In this document: positions 20,813 to 31,852 of the stretch, one piece after another | Position numbering within the stretch: position 1 is the first letter of the stretch | Layout: each line of letters begins with the position of its first letter | Source of the DNA: Megascapheus bottae | Lineage: Eukaryota; Chordata; Mammalia; Rodentia; Geomyidae | DNA: 64,000 bases | NCBI GenBank assembly: GCA_024803745.1 | Contig: JANJXV010000039.1 | Span: forward strand, 9,020,001 to 9,084,000 | Direction of reading: 5' to 3' | Made by a program: the position numbers and the translations under genes | The notes under the pieces: generated by a model | The model's database searches: none | Seen by the model: only the letters and a program-made list of their open reading frames with translations | Told to the model about the DNA's origin: nothing

Positions 20813-21002
20813 TTGGGGCTTCAACTCTAGTCCTTGGTGATGTCTCTTGGTTTCTTCAGTCAAAGCTGTGGCTTTACCACTTGAGCCATTGGTAATTAAA
20901 TGGAGTTAATTGGTAATTAAATGGAGATAAAAGTCTCTCTGTCAGGGCTGACTTTGAAATGTGACCCTTAGATCTCATCTACTTGAATAGCTAGGATACA
21001 AG
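20813..21002 (-). mobile_element. B1-Geo SINE with short duplication
   Basis: TTGGTAATTAAATGGAG is repeated in tandem near 20,890-20,925. Confidence 0.78.
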
Positions 21003-21005
21003 TCT

Positions 21006-21245
21006 TTTTTTGGGGGGGGTCAATCATAGCGTTTGAATCCAGGCCTGGGTGCTGTCCCTGAGCTCTTTTGCTGAAGGTGAGTGTTCTACCACTTTGGGCC
21101 ACAGCGCCACTTCCAGTTTTCTTGTGGTTTATTGGAGGTGCAAGTCTCAGGGACTCTCCTGCCTGGGCTGGCTTTGAACCCTGATCCTCAGATCTCAGCC
21201 TTCTGAGTAGCTAGAATAATAGGTGTGAGACATCAGCACTTGGCT
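21006..21245 (-). mobile_element. B1-Geo SINE
   Basis: Full composite. Confidence 0.88.
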
Positions 21246-21299
21246 ACATAAGTTTTTATAAAGTGAATTCGTTTTTTTCTGTTTGTTTGTTTTTTTGGG

Positions 21300-21491
21300 G
21301 TTTTTTTTTGCCAGTCCTGGGCCTTGAACTCAGGGCCTGAACACTATCCTAAGACTTTCTCAAGGCTAGAGCTCTACCACTTGAGCCTCAGTACCATTTC
21401 TGGCTTTTTCTATATGTGGTACCAAGGAATCGAACCCAGTTCTTCGTGCATGCTAGGCAAGCACTCTACCACTAGGCCAAAACGTCTGGCC
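21300..21491 (-). mobile_element. IDL-Geo SINE, first of a doublet
   Basis: Flanked by TGAATTCGTTTTT on the left and TGAACTCGTTTTT on the right. Confidence 0.88.
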
Positions 21492-21509
21492 CTGAACTCG
21501 TTTTTGTTT

Positions 21510-21706
21510 TTGTTTTTTTGCCAGTTGGGGCTTGGACTCAGGGCCTGAGCACTGTCCTTGGGCTTCCTCAAGGCTAGAGCTCTACCACTTGAGCCTCAGC
21601 ATCCCTTCTGGCTTTTTTTTTCCCTATGTATGTGGTACCAAGGAATTGAACCTGGGTCTTCGTGCAAGCTAGGCAAGCACTCTACTACTAGGCCAAACTC
21701 CCGGCC
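21510..21706 (-). mobile_element. IDL-Geo SINE, second of a doublet
   Basis: Same orientation and same flanking TGAACTCG as the first copy. Confidence 0.88.
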
Positions 21707-22035
21707 CCTGAACTCGGGTTTAACTGAGTTGAACAGCAACAGCAATTTAGACTTTCATTTGGCATATATAGTTAAAAAATATTTACTCTAAAATCTGTAA
21801 TGGAAGACCTACTTGTCAAAATAAGAAAGGAGTAACAATGAATTTTGCTTTTGGGACAAAAGGGAGTGGGGAGAACAGTATGCACCATTAATTCTACTAA
21901 GGTTAATGAAAATCACATTTTGAAACAAACTTCTAATATTTTCTGTAATGCATGTATCCAAAATATATGTCAATATACCTGAATTAAGGCCCTGAAGAGT
22001 GAGTTTGTGCTCACAGCAAGTTATTTCAAACATTC

Positions 22036-22172
22036 ATGAGGTGTGGGCAAGGAAATGGGGACAAAAACATGAGAAAGGGTGAAGTGATGCACCTTCTACC
22101 TGGCAAATGAAATGTTACCCTTCTATTAATTACAATAAAAATAAATTAAATAAAAAAAATTTAAAGCAAAAA
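22036..22172 (+). mobile_element. L1-like 3' tail, copy 2
   Basis: Shares GGAAATGGGGACAAAAACAT, GAAGTGATGCACCTTCTACC and an AT-rich AATAAA-containing end with the copy near 29.2 kb. Flanking duplications are not clear. Confidence 0.55.
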
Positions 22173-22304
22173 ACAAATTTCATGAGGCCTGAATAACCAT
22201 ACAATCCACAAAAGATATGTGTGAGTGAATCAATCTGAATGTCAATTAGGAAAAGAGTTGATGGCTGCCTATGATACTTAGAAAGCCAATAAAAAGGCTG
22301 GAGA

Positions 22305-22506
22305 GGGGCCGGGAGTTTGGCCTAGTGGTTGAAGTGCTTGCCTAGCATGCATGAAGACCCGGTTTCGATTCCTTGGTACCACATATATAGAAAAAGCCAG
22401 AAGTGGTGCTGAGGCTCAAGTGGTAGAGCTCTAGCCTTGAGAAAGTTCAAGGACAGTGCTCAGACCCTGAGCTCATGCCCAGGACTGGCAAAAAAAAAAA
22501 AAAAAT
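22305..22506 (+). mobile_element. IDL-Geo SINE
   Basis: TSD GCTGGAGA at 22,297-22,304 and 22,507-22,514; near-consensus. Confidence 0.92.
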
Positions 22507-22514
22507 GCTGGAGA

Positions 22515-22738
22515 AACCAGGCACTGGTAGCTCATGTCTGTAATTACTACTCAGGAGGCTAAGATCTGGTTTGAAGCTACCCGGGTTAGGTAAGTCCATG
22601 AGACTATTTTTTCCAATTAACCACTAAAAAGTCAGACGTGGAGCTGTGGGTAAAGTGGTAGAGTGCCAGCCTTGAACAAGAAAAAGCTAGGGAACAGCAC
22701 CTGAGGTCAAATCTCTGAACAGGCACAAAAAGAAAAGA
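22515..22738 (+). mobile_element. B1-Geo SINE
   Basis: Full composite. Confidence 0.85.
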
Positions 22739-23980
22739 CTCAATGGTATGGTACCATGGAGGACATTGTGCTGCTTCAACCAATGTCAGAAAGCAGGCAA
22801 GCAGGTGGGTTCAGGTAAAGAAAGCATGAAGTGTGCCCTGACTATAAAACAACTGTCAGAATAATGAGTTCAGACTGTCTAAAACTAGAACTCACAGGAG
22901 AAAGACCACTAAAGCCCCCATGAGCTTCCCACACTGTCCACACTGGAGGCTAGTTTTCAGAGTGAGTTTGCTGGGATAAACTACAGCCAGACTGTAGCAA
23001 AGGCCTGGCCTTTGTCAAGTTCCACAATATTAGACCATGGAGTTCTTGAAGGGCTTGGTGGGAGAGAAGATGAAAGTCAGAACCCTCTCCCAGCTCTGGC
23101 TCTAGAACCATAAGAAGAAACAAACAAAATCCAAATGTCAAATGCCTAGCCATTTCACTTTGGAGGAGAGATCTACACTGGCTTATGACTAAGTCCTGTG
23201 GTAGTGTATGAATTCTAGGAATACCACATGCTGTTCTGGGAAAAGGGAAATGTGAAGTCAGTGGGGGATTGGGGCCTATCCTTCCCAATCCCATTTTAGA
23301 ACTGACATAAGATGTTTTAAACAGAATCAACAGACCCACAGGTTCTAAAACCCATCCAGTGTATTATGAAGTTTCCAGTAGCCTAAGAGGCCTGTTTACT
23401 CTATTAGGCAGAGAAAGGGAAAGAAGGAGCCTTCTCCTAGAAGGAGATGGGAAGGGGAGGGGAAGAGGGATAAGGAGAGCATTCCCACTACTCTGACCAT
23501 CATTTCAATGGAGGAAAGCTAGCCAAAATTCCAAACTGTAAGTACAATAAGTACTTCCCCTTCTCTGTTACAATAGGGTTGGTTCTAGGAAAACAGATGT
23601 GAGAGGAAGTAGGTAAGTAATGCCTGTTAGTACTTTCTAAGTACTGATGACTTGGTGTAAGTAAGCTCAGCATCTGGTGGTGGGGGAGGGGAGGGCTGGT
23701 TCATCTTTAATTGGTCTAGCCTGTGGGATAAGCGAAACTTCCCACTAGGTTTTGAGCAAACAGCCATGGAAAGTCCTGGATGCAAGGTCAGTAAGGTTCA
23801 GGTTGAAATAAAAGCCTTGGTCTTATCTTTCCAGGTACTTCTGCTGAATTCTATCTAAATAAAGCACAAAGGGTCAGGCCAACCTGGAATGACAGTCACA
23901 GCAGTCTAGATCTAGTATTGATCAATGCATCCTGAGACAAGTAAGTGCTCAGGATCATTTCCAGGTGGCTGAATGACAAT

Positions 23981-24086
23981 TTTTTTTTTCAATAATGGGA
24001 CTTGAACTCAGTCCCATGTGCTCTTCCTTGGCTTTTCATTCATGGCTGGTTGGAGCTCTACTACTTGAACCAGACCTCACTTCTGG

Positions 24087-24119
<33 letters not shown>

Positions 24120-24585
24120 CAGTCCTGGAGTTTAAACTCAGGGTCTGGGCAGGGCACTAACCCTGATCCTCTTGTGCTCAAGGCTAGTGTTCTACTATTT
24201 GAGCCACAGCTTCATTTCTGGCTTTTTCTGTGTATGTGGTAGCAAGGAATCAGACTCAAGGCTTCGTGCATGGTAGGCAAGCACTCTACCACTAGGCCAC
24301 ACTCCTGGCCACTTCCTCTATGGGTAGTTTGCTGGGGATGGGAGTTTTACAGAGACTTTCCTGCCCAGGTTGGCTTTGAATAGCAATCATCAGATCTCTG
24401 CTTCCTGAGTAGCTAGGATTACAGGCATGAGCCTATGGTGCCCAGCCACTTCTGGCTTTTTGGTGGTTAATTGGATATAAGAGTCTTACAGACTTTCCTG
24501 TCCCAGCTGGCTTTGAACCTCCATCCTCAGATTTCAGTCTTCTGAGTAGTCAACAGGTATGAACCACTGGCACCAGGTGTCTCAT
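23981..24585 (-). mobile_element. Multi-layer SINE nest (B1-Geo host, IDL-Geo, B1 part)
   Basis: Geo of a host at 23,981-24,086; poly(T)35 and a full IDL-Geo at about 24,087-24,310; a B1 part at 24,311-24,447; the host's remaining B1 part at 24,448-24,585. The host phrase ACTTCTGGCTTTTT appears on both sides of the inner block. Confidence 0.75.
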
Positions 24586-24825
24586 GCTCTGACCTCGCTG
24601 TTTCTACTTAATTTGGTACTATACCAAAATTGAGCCATATCTCCATTGTCCACTTTTTACATTTTGTTTAAGAGTTAGAAGAAAAGGAAGGACATGGGGC
24701 AGAGACTACACACATGCAGGCCAAGAAGCCTAAAATTTCCTATCTGACCCTTCTAAAATAAGGGTGATAAACCTTGATTTACACCAATGATGTTAATGTC
24801 TCCTAAAAAAAAAAAAATCACTGTA

Positions 24826-24950
24826 CTGCTGAACATGGTGAAGCATGTCTATTATCTAAGCACCCTGGAAGCTAAGGCATGAAGAGTTCAAAGACAACCT
24901 GGCTATAATACCTTGATCCTGGCTCAAATTCTCTCTCTCAAATTACTTTT
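24826..24950 (+). mobile_element. B1 monomer, old
   Basis: GCTGAACATGGTGAAGCATG head and a GACAACCTGGCTAT-type B1 3' segment, without Geo. Confidence 0.65.
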
Positions 24951-25349
24951 AAGGACAATAAAATTTGTGTTATTTAATAGTCTAGTTTTGCTTTAACTCA
25001 AAATGGTTTTAGTTAGCTTATGCAGTCTCCATTTCTGATTTGGCTCAAAGAACTGGCAACTACAGCCCCAGGACTGGGAGAGGAACAATTCTCTCCAAAG
25101 CATTAGCCATCTAGCAGCTTAAACTGGGTGCCCAAGGGCAAAGGAAGAAACAGCAGATTAACTCTCTCAGCAACTAAAAATAGCTTTTAAGTCTATCAGT
25201 TAAATAAGATCAAAGTTTAACCAATCATTTCTTGGGACATGTGAATGTAACTCCATGTTAGGCATCCTAGCCTAGGCCCTAAGTTAGATTGGCCACAGGG
25301 CTTACCATAAGCACAAGACATTTCCTAAGTAAAGTCAAGAATAAAGGTA

Positions 25350-25776
25350 GGAGGGCACTGGTGGTTCACTCTAGTAATCCTACCTACTCAGGCTGTGACC
25401 TGAGGCTATTTTGAAGCCAGCCTAGACAAGAATGGAAGTGGTGCTGTGGCTCAACAGCATGGTAGAGTGCTAGCTTTGAGCAAAAGAGCTCAAGAAGCTG
25501 GCACTGGCGGCTCACGCCTGTAATCCTAGCTACCCAGAAGGCTGAGATCTGAGGATCTTAGTTGTTAAAGGCCAGCCCCGGGAAGAGAGGTCCCCAGGAG
25601 ACTCTTATCTCCAATAAACTATTCAGAAAATCTGCAAGTACTGCTGTGGCTCAAAGTAGAGAGCACAGAGAGGCTTACGAACAGAGCTCAGGCCCCAAGT
25701 TCAAGACCTAGGACCGGCTAAAGGAAAAAAAATAAAAAGCTCAAGGACAGAGCCCAGGCCTGAGTTCAAGCCTTTC
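25350..25776 (+). mobile_element. B1-Geo SINE interrupted by B1-Geo
   Basis: Host pieces 25,350-25,494 and 25,738-25,776; the second B1-Geo at 25,495-25,737 has TSD AGCTCAAG on each side. Confidence 0.82.
25495..25737 (+). mobile_element. B1-Geo SINE (nested)
   Basis: Complete composite in the same orientation as its host. Confidence 0.85.
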
Positions 25777-26015
25777 AAGAGGCTGAGATCTGAGTATTAC
25801 TGTTAGAAGCCAGCTTGGGCAGGAATGTCTGTGAGATATTTATTTCTTTAAGTAATCACTAAACTACTCCACTGCCTCCTTACCCCATACCCCTGCCCTG
25901 CCTAAGTGGTAGAGAGTCATCCTTGGGCAAAAAACAAAACAAAACAAAAACTAAACTAAAGGACAGTGACCAGGCCCTTAGTTCAAGCCCCAGTATCAAC
26001 ACTGAAAAAAAAAAG
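25777..26015 (+). mobile_element. B1-Geo SINE, 5' truncated
   Basis: B1 part starts at AAGAGGCTGAGATCTGAG; Geo has a (CAAAA)n insertion; poly(A). Confidence 0.75.
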
Positions 26016-26062
26016 TTTAATTTATTTAATCTGAAATGCAATTAGAACTTGGCAAGCACAAA

Positions 26063-26272
26063 CTTTTTTTTTTTTGGTGCTGGTCCAGGGGCTTGAACTT
26101 AGGGCCTATAAACTATCACTGAATTTTCTTTGCTCAAGGTTAGCACTACCACTTGAGCCACAGCTTCACTTGCAGCTTTGTTTGGCAGTTAATTGGAGAT
26201 AAGAGTCTCATGCTCAGGCTGGCTTTGAACTGTGATCTTCAGATATCAGTCTCCCACTATTGCCCAGCCAAA
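26063..26272 (-). mobile_element. B1-Geo SINE
   Basis: Complete; lies 145 bases beyond the donor of GARRE1 coding exon 1, in the same direction as the gene. Confidence 0.85.
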
Positions 26273-26417
26273 CTTTTTTTTCCCCCCACACAAGGAGCCC
26301 ATCAAGACAAGAGAGCACAGGCTACCACCACAGTGGCTAGGGTACAGCCAACAGAGAATCTTACCTGACGTGGGGAATATATTTCCTATCTCATATAGGA
26401 GAAAGAAGGCACTGTAC

Positions 26418-26912
26418 CTCAATGTCCTGGAGACTGAACTCCTTCTGATCTGTGAAGTTTGCGGCCCCAGCACTGAGCTCCATGAGCATCTTGGCGATCT
26501 CGGGCTTTATGGCTGAAGTCAGCCGGCTGGCTGCCTCCATGACGTGTTCCTGTACATCTCGTAGCTGCACAGCCGCCTTAGAATAGGGTGAATTCCGGAA
26601 CACGGTGCTGAAGAGATCTGTGAGGAAGGTACTGGCACGGCAGAAGACATTGAGGGCATCTAGGTACTTGGAGATGCCCTGCTGGATGTCAGCAATGGGA
26701 GTGGAGTGGGGCATGGCATGGTGGCAGCTGCCTGCAGCAGTCAGACTGCCCAGGGGGGCAGCGGTGGCCGTAGATGCCAGGGGAGCACTCAGTGCTCGGC
26801 CTAGCTCTGGCAGCGGGTACTGCTGATGCTGTTGCACCTTCTGCTTGGACCCGCCAAGCAGGAAGCGCCGCTTGTGGTCCATTTTACTATCCTGGGCACT
26901 GCAGCAATACAT
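26418..26912 (-). CDS. GARRE1: GARRE1 coding exon 1 (residues 1-165)
   Basis: The exon starts with the ATG of MYCCSAQDSK and ends at SLQDIE, codon GAG, followed by donor GTACAG. An N-terminal segment of about 65 residues is rich in Gln, Ala, Ser and His and looks disordered. From about residue 65 (TPIADIQQGISKYLDAL) the sequence becomes amphipathic and helical, the start of the conserved N-terminal domain (annotated as DUF4745 as I recall) linked to RAC1/RHOG binding. The likely acceptor is TTCCTGGCACAG, which would place the exon start at 26,926 with about 14 untranslated bases. No in-frame ATG lies upstream; only a GTG does. The start context is weak (C at -3, T at +4). Length 495 bases, ending in phase 0. 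Confidence 0.95.
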
Positions 26913-27789
26913 GCGGGTGGGGGCAACTGTGCCAGGAATCACAGGTGGGTGTGAAGGATTGGAGTTTTAATTACTGTCTGTCAAAACTGTAGATAGGTAT
27001 AAAAATAGTGGAGTTCTGCAAATCTCCGATTTAAAAAAGGCGTTTCCATGAGGCAGGTGACCGTGTGAGCCAACACAGAGATGAAGACAATAGGTTCACA
27101 CAATTAGTATTTTCAATGGAGGCAGGATCTCTGGACCAAAAAATAAACATAAAAAATAAAAATGTCCAGAATGCTGTGTAAGAACTGTAGCATTCTAACT
27201 CTCTTCATAAAAAGATATGCTTGCTGAGAAAAATGTTTGCTTTGCAAGAATAGTTTCCATATTCATATTTACAATGGCAGAAAAATAACTTAACTTTTCA
27301 AAATGCAATATAATGAATCTTCACTATACCAAAAAAAATTAGAACCCCACACCCATATGCTGATCAACAGCAATTTAAAAAGCAATATGGGGATTCTTTC
27401 ACACAAAGTTCTGAGGAACAAAGGGCAAACCTCTGCAGAATTTTGACAGAGCCCGCCTGTCAAATCCATTTACCTATAAAGCTTCTCCTCAATTTTGAAA
27501 GTCTCCAAATTTCCTGTAAGGTTTTTGGAAAACAAGTTTTCTTTAAAATTGGCATTTGGGATGATCAATCTTTTCCTACTTGCTTTTTGTTTGCTGAGGT
27601 AGCAGTTTCCTTGTAGTGTTAATTAAGATGTGCTTCCAGACTGGTTTGGCTCTGGTGAAGTCTGAAGTCTGAATCAAGAATGCACGTATGTATTCATAAG
27701 GCCTCCATGTCATTTCCTGTAAGAGGGGGAAAAAGGGGGAGTCAGTCTGTAAAAATCTGTAATCCTAAAACACTAACTTCTGCAATTTT

Positions 27790-27987
27790 TTTTTTTTTTT
27801 TGCCAGTCTTGGGCTTCGGCTCAGGGCTTGAGCACTGTCCTTGGACTTTCTCAAGGCTAGCACTCTAACACTTGAGCCTCAGCACCACTTCTGGCTTTTT
27901 GCTATGTATGTGGGGTACCGAGAAATCGAACCTGGGTCTTCGTGCATGCTAGGCAAGCACTCTACCACTAGGCCAAACTCCCAGCCC
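27790..27987 (-). mobile_element. IDL-Geo SINE
   Basis: Perfect 16-bp TSD TAACTTCTGCAATTTT at 27,774-27,789 and 27,988-28,003; near-consensus, so recent. Confidence 0.94.
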
Positions 27988-28140
27988 TAACTTCTGCAAT
28001 TTTATCATTCACACTCATACCTATACTACAGATAAATGGAGTAAGAAATCAAATTACTGACTCAAAGAAGAAGCAAAACATGAGTGACAGCTACAATATC
28101 ATAGCTTAGAAAACCTTCAAGCTGCAACACAAATAATGGT

Positions 28141-28378
28141 ATGCACTGGTGCCTGTGACTCATGCCTGTAATCCTAGCTACACAGGAGGCTGAAATCTCA
28201 GAATCCCAGTTTGAACTCAGCCTGAGCAGAAAATTCTATGAGATTCGTATCTATGATGAAGAAGCAAAAAGTCAGAAATAAAGCTGTGCCTCAAGTGGGA
28301 GAGCACTAGCCTTGAGCAGAAAAAATTCAGGAACAGTGCGCAGGCCCTGAGTTCAGGCCCCAATAATGGCACTGGCAC
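28141..28378 (+). mobile_element. B1-Geo SINE
   Basis: Full composite whose tail has become the CA/CG microsatellite that follows. Confidence 0.86.
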
Positions 28379-28422
28379 ACACGCACACACGCGCACACGC
28401 GCACACACACACACACACACAT
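28376..28422. repeat. (CA)n with CG interruptions
   Basis: ACACGCACAC-type tract of about 46 bases. Confidence 0.95.
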
Positions 28423-28749
28423 GAAATTCCTCTCGATGCTGTTTGAATGTTTTTCAAGTGCACTCCTCCCTCCATTTTTATCTGCCTGCAGGGCGAAAAT
28501 ATGTTCAATCCATTTAAGGACATTTCTTTCCCATATTTTCTTAGAAGAATCTTCACTGGGAAAACACTCATGATTTATGAATATACGATTCATGTAGCAT
28601 GGACCACAGAAGTTAACAGAGCCAAGACTGGGAAGATCTAAGTAGTGTGTCTGGTAAGTCTGAAAGCTACATACAATTCACAGCAAAAAATGACATGGTG
28701 AAGGTACTTTGTAAAACCACAATAACGTGGCTATCAAAAGATAACTCCT

Positions 28750-28955
28750 GCGCCAGGAGCGTAGGCTAGATACAGAGTTCTCAGCTAGCATGCACGAGGC
28801 CCTAGGGTTTAATTCCGTGGTACCATACACACAGAAAAAGCTTGAAGTAGTGCTATGACTAAAGTGTTAGAGCGCTAACCACGACCAAAAAGTGTCCAAG
28901 GATAGTACCCAGGCCCTGAGTTCAAGCCCCAGGACTAGCAAAAAAAAAAAAAAAA
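28750..28955 (+). mobile_element. IDL-Geo SINE, diverged
   Basis: Older copy, host-side neighbour of the young copy that follows. Confidence 0.8.
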
Positions 28956-28974
28956 GATTAAAACTTCTCCTCTC

Positions 28975-29182
28975 GGGGCCAGGAGTTTGGCCTAGTGGTT
29001 AAAGTGCTTGCCTAGCATGCATGAAGACCCGGGTTCGATTCCTCGGTACCACATACATAGATAAAAGCCAGAAGTGGTGCTGAGGCTCAAGAGGTAGAGC
29101 TCTAGCCTTGAGAAAGTCCAAGGACAGTGCTCAGGCCCTGAGCTCAAGCCCAGGACTGGCAAAAAAAAAAAAAAAAAAAAAA
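28975..29182 (+). mobile_element. IDL-Geo SINE
   Basis: Perfect 15-bp TSD AAAACTTCTCCTCTC at 28,960-28,974 and 29,183-29,197; near-consensus. Confidence 0.94.
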
Positions 29183-29204
29183 AAAACTTCTCCTCTCATT
29201 GGGA

Positions 29205-29333
29205 GGGAGTGGGGGGGAAGGAAATGGGGACAAAAACATGAGAAGGGGTATCAATGTGTGAGAAGTAATGCACCTACTACCTGACGAATGTAACTGTAAC
29301 CCCTCTATACATTATCCTGACAATAAAAAAAAA
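29205..29333 (+). mobile_element. L1-like 3' tail, copy 3
   Basis: The most complete copy: a G-rich start, GGAAATGGGGACAAAAACAT, GTATCAATGTGTGAGAAG, TAATGCACCTACTACCTGAC, ending with CAATAAA and a short A run. A 7-bp duplication ATTGGGA flanks it (29,198-29,204 and 29,334-29,340). Confidence 0.6.
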
Positions 29334-29824
29334 ATTGGGAAAATAAAACCCCGTGATGCCTATTTTTGAAATAAAAATTGAACACTAAAAAAATACTTTT
29401 ATTAATTAAAAATGAAAAAAGAATATGCAGGGCAAGTGTTAAAAAATATAGATGCGAAGAACTTGTAAATTCTAATGGTTTCCTAGTAAAAAGGGAGGAG
29501 ACAGGAAGAAAAACAGGGGAACTAATTCCATCTTTGAGATTTAGTTAAACAGAAGCAGATACACAAGTGTGCTGTTGTTATGTTTATTATATTTGGTGTT
29601 ACATTTGTTATATTTGGGTGTGTGTGTATGAACAGGTGTTTTCACTTCTATACATATTTGAAATATTTTGTAATTACAGAACAGGTACAGATACAGTCAC
29701 ATTACAGGATGGAAATGGTTCAGTTACTTACATTATTAATTTTGTGTTAAATCATTTAAAAAAAAACACAAAAACTCCTCCTCTCCCCTCTTCCTTCTTC
29801 TTTTCTCTTTTTTAAACCAAGTGT

Positions 29825-30094
29825 CACAATGTAGACCATGTTAATTTCAAACTCACCATCTTCCTGACTCAGCCCTTTGTGCTTGTGTCCTGGGGCTTGA
29901 AATCAGGGCCTAGACACTGTCTCTGAGCTTTTTCTCACTGAAGACTAATACCCTACCACTAGAGCCACAGCTCCACTTGTGGCTTTTTGGTGGTTAAATG
30001 GAGATAAGAGTCTCACAGATTTTCCTGCCCAGGCTGGCTTCAAACCACAATTCTCAGATCTGGAGTTAATAGGTGTGAGCCAGTGGTATCTGGC
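29825..30094 (-). mobile_element. B1-Geo SINE beside a B1 relic
   Basis: B1-Geo at 29,885-30,094; the preceding 29,825-29,884 looks like an old minus-strand B1. Confidence 0.72.
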
Positions 30095-30244
30095 TAACTC
30101 TGCTTCTTCAATGTCAAGACTACAAATATATGCCAGCACACTTTTTCCATGTAATAGACTTAACAGACATGTATTGTATATATTTTAATAAAATACAAAC
30201 TTCTTTAGAAGTCTTATATCTGACTTGTTTAGGTAACTGGCAGG

Positions 30245-30532
30245 AAGTTGGGGGGGGCTTGAACTCTGGGCCGGGGTACTGTCCCTGAGCGCTTCAGCTC
30301 CAGGCTACTGCCCTATCCTGGGCCTGGGCGCTGTCCCAGAGCAATTCAAACTCACAGCTATCACCCTACCCCTTGAGCCACCGCCCTATTTCCCACTTCC
30401 CATCTTCTAGAGATTAGCTGGAGATAAGAGTCTCACTTTCTTTAGTGCCCAGGTTGGCTTTGAACTGAGATGCTCAGATCTCAGCCTCCTGAGTAGTTAG
30501 GATTACAGGCATGAGCTACCCTGCCTGGCTTC
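30245..30532 (-). mobile_element. B1-Geo SINE with duplicated Geo segment
   Basis: The Geo segment GGGCC(T)GGG...CTGTCCC...CTACTGCCCTA occurs twice in tandem (about 30,268-30,317 and 30,318-30,370) before the B1 part. Confidence 0.82.
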
Positions 30533-30601
30533 ATTTTTTTTTTTTTCTTCAGCCCTCTTGCCTTACTGGGAGCTGACAGATTCAGTGATCAAGAGTAGGA
30601 A

Positions 30602-30682
30602 TTGGGCTAGACTGTAGCTCGTGGCAAAGCTCTTGCCTAGCAAGTGCGATGTCCTGGGTTGATCTCCAGTACCAAAAGAGTA
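30602..30682 (+). mobile_element. ID-like monomer
   Basis: tRNA-like head GGGCTAGACTGTAGCTCGTG and B box GGGTTGATCTCC. Confidence 0.7.
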
Positions 30683-30756
30683 GGAAGTACAAAGGATTCA
30701 CTTGTTTAGTCTACTCATTCCTGATTTCCACATTTGCCAACTCAACAAGGGCCCCT

Positions 30757-31076
30757 TGCTGGGCACTAATGGCTCACACCTATAATCCTAGCTATTCAAG
30801 GGGCTCATCTCCAATTAAGAACCACAAAGGAGCCAGGCATTCCTGGCTTGCCTATAATCCTAGATACTCAGGAGGCTGAGATCTGAGGATCACGGTATAA
30901 AGCCAGCCCAAATAGGAAAGTCCCTCAGACTCTTATTTCTAATCACAGAAAAAGCAGAGTGGCTCATGTGGTAGAGTGCTAGCCTCGAACAAAAGTAGCC
31001 TAGGGATAGCACCTGGGCCCAGAGTTCACATTCCACGACTGGCAAAAGTAAATAAATTAAAAAAAAAAAAAAAAAA
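30757..31076 (+). mobile_element. Two B1-Geo SINEs in tandem
   Basis: A short, internally deleted first copy (30,757-30,828) is followed by a fuller copy (30,832-31,076) with poly(A). Confidence 0.78.
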
Positions 31077-31083
31077 AGACTGG

Positions 31084-31165
31084 CATGAGAGAGAGAATGG
31101 GAAAGGGAGGGGACAGAGGTGGGGGGAGAGAGGTGAGAGGGAGAAGGAGAGGGAAGGGAGGGTGT
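31084..31165. repeat. GA-rich purine tract
   Basis: Interrupted GAGA/GGGA run of about 80 bases after a SINE poly(A). Confidence 0.9.
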
Positions 31166-31473
31166 GTGTTGGGCCTTTATTTGGCTCCTCCAGGAAGGAC
31201 TCTGCCTTTCTGTCCTGCTTCATCTCTGGCTCAGTTGTCAATATAATACAGTAATAAAGTATCTACATTTAAATAGACTTAGCCATAGGCCTACGGGTTG
31301 TGCATTGAATTCCCCTGTGAATGTGTACTATTATACCCTGGTGCTTGTGGCTTTTCAGTCAGTTGTGAAATAGAAACCTTGTTGTGCCATACCACGTTTA
31401 ACAGGACTCCTTGCTTCTCCATTTTTTTCGTTCTGTTGATATCATGACTGATGTGGATCTAAACTTGTTTTCT

Positions 31474-31557
31474 GGCTGGCTATATGGGTCAGTGGGGAGC
31501 ACCTGCCTACCACGTGCAAGACCCTGGATCCAATTCCTAGTGCCACATCCAAAAGAA
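31474..31557 (+). mobile_element. ID-like monomer
   Basis: GGCTGGCTATATGGGTCAGT head and a GGATCCAATTCC B box. Confidence 0.68.
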
Positions 31558-31852
31558 ACTTTGTGATTCCAGGTCATGGCTAGCAATCATTAATCAAATG
31601 GGAAGGTTTAATTAAGTCATCTGGGGATTCAATTTCTCTTTGCATTTCTTGGGTCTAAGTAGAAACTGGATGTGAGGAACATGTGATGCTTCCCTACCCC
31701 ACGACAGGTAGATTTCTGCTTGCTTTGGGTAGGAGTAACTTAAAAAGTCCTTAATTTAGTGCTATAATACAAGCTATACATGCTTACCTACTCAGAAGGC
31801 TGACATCTGAGGCTCAAGGTTCAAAACTGGTCTGGGCAGGCAAGTTCATAAG

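Larger units (their letters stand above)
11507..26417. other. GARRE1 intron between coding exons 1 and 2 (14.9 kb)
   Basis: The second largest intron. Repeat-poor blocks are 12,300-12,720, 13,645-14,250, 14,490-15,800 (with a MIR-like relic), 16,736-17,680, 19,670-20,065, 22,740-23,975 and 24,950-25,340. The rest is SINEs and the solo LTR. Confidence 0.7.

Noticed and set aside
22950..23339. A 129-codon minus-strand open frame in a SINE-free intron block.
   Set aside because: No similarity recognised, no splice context, and its length is not remarkable for this many bases.
26605..26992. Plus-strand open frames over GARRE1 coding exon 1.
   Set aside because: Antisense shadows of a conserved coding exon; no splice or start support.
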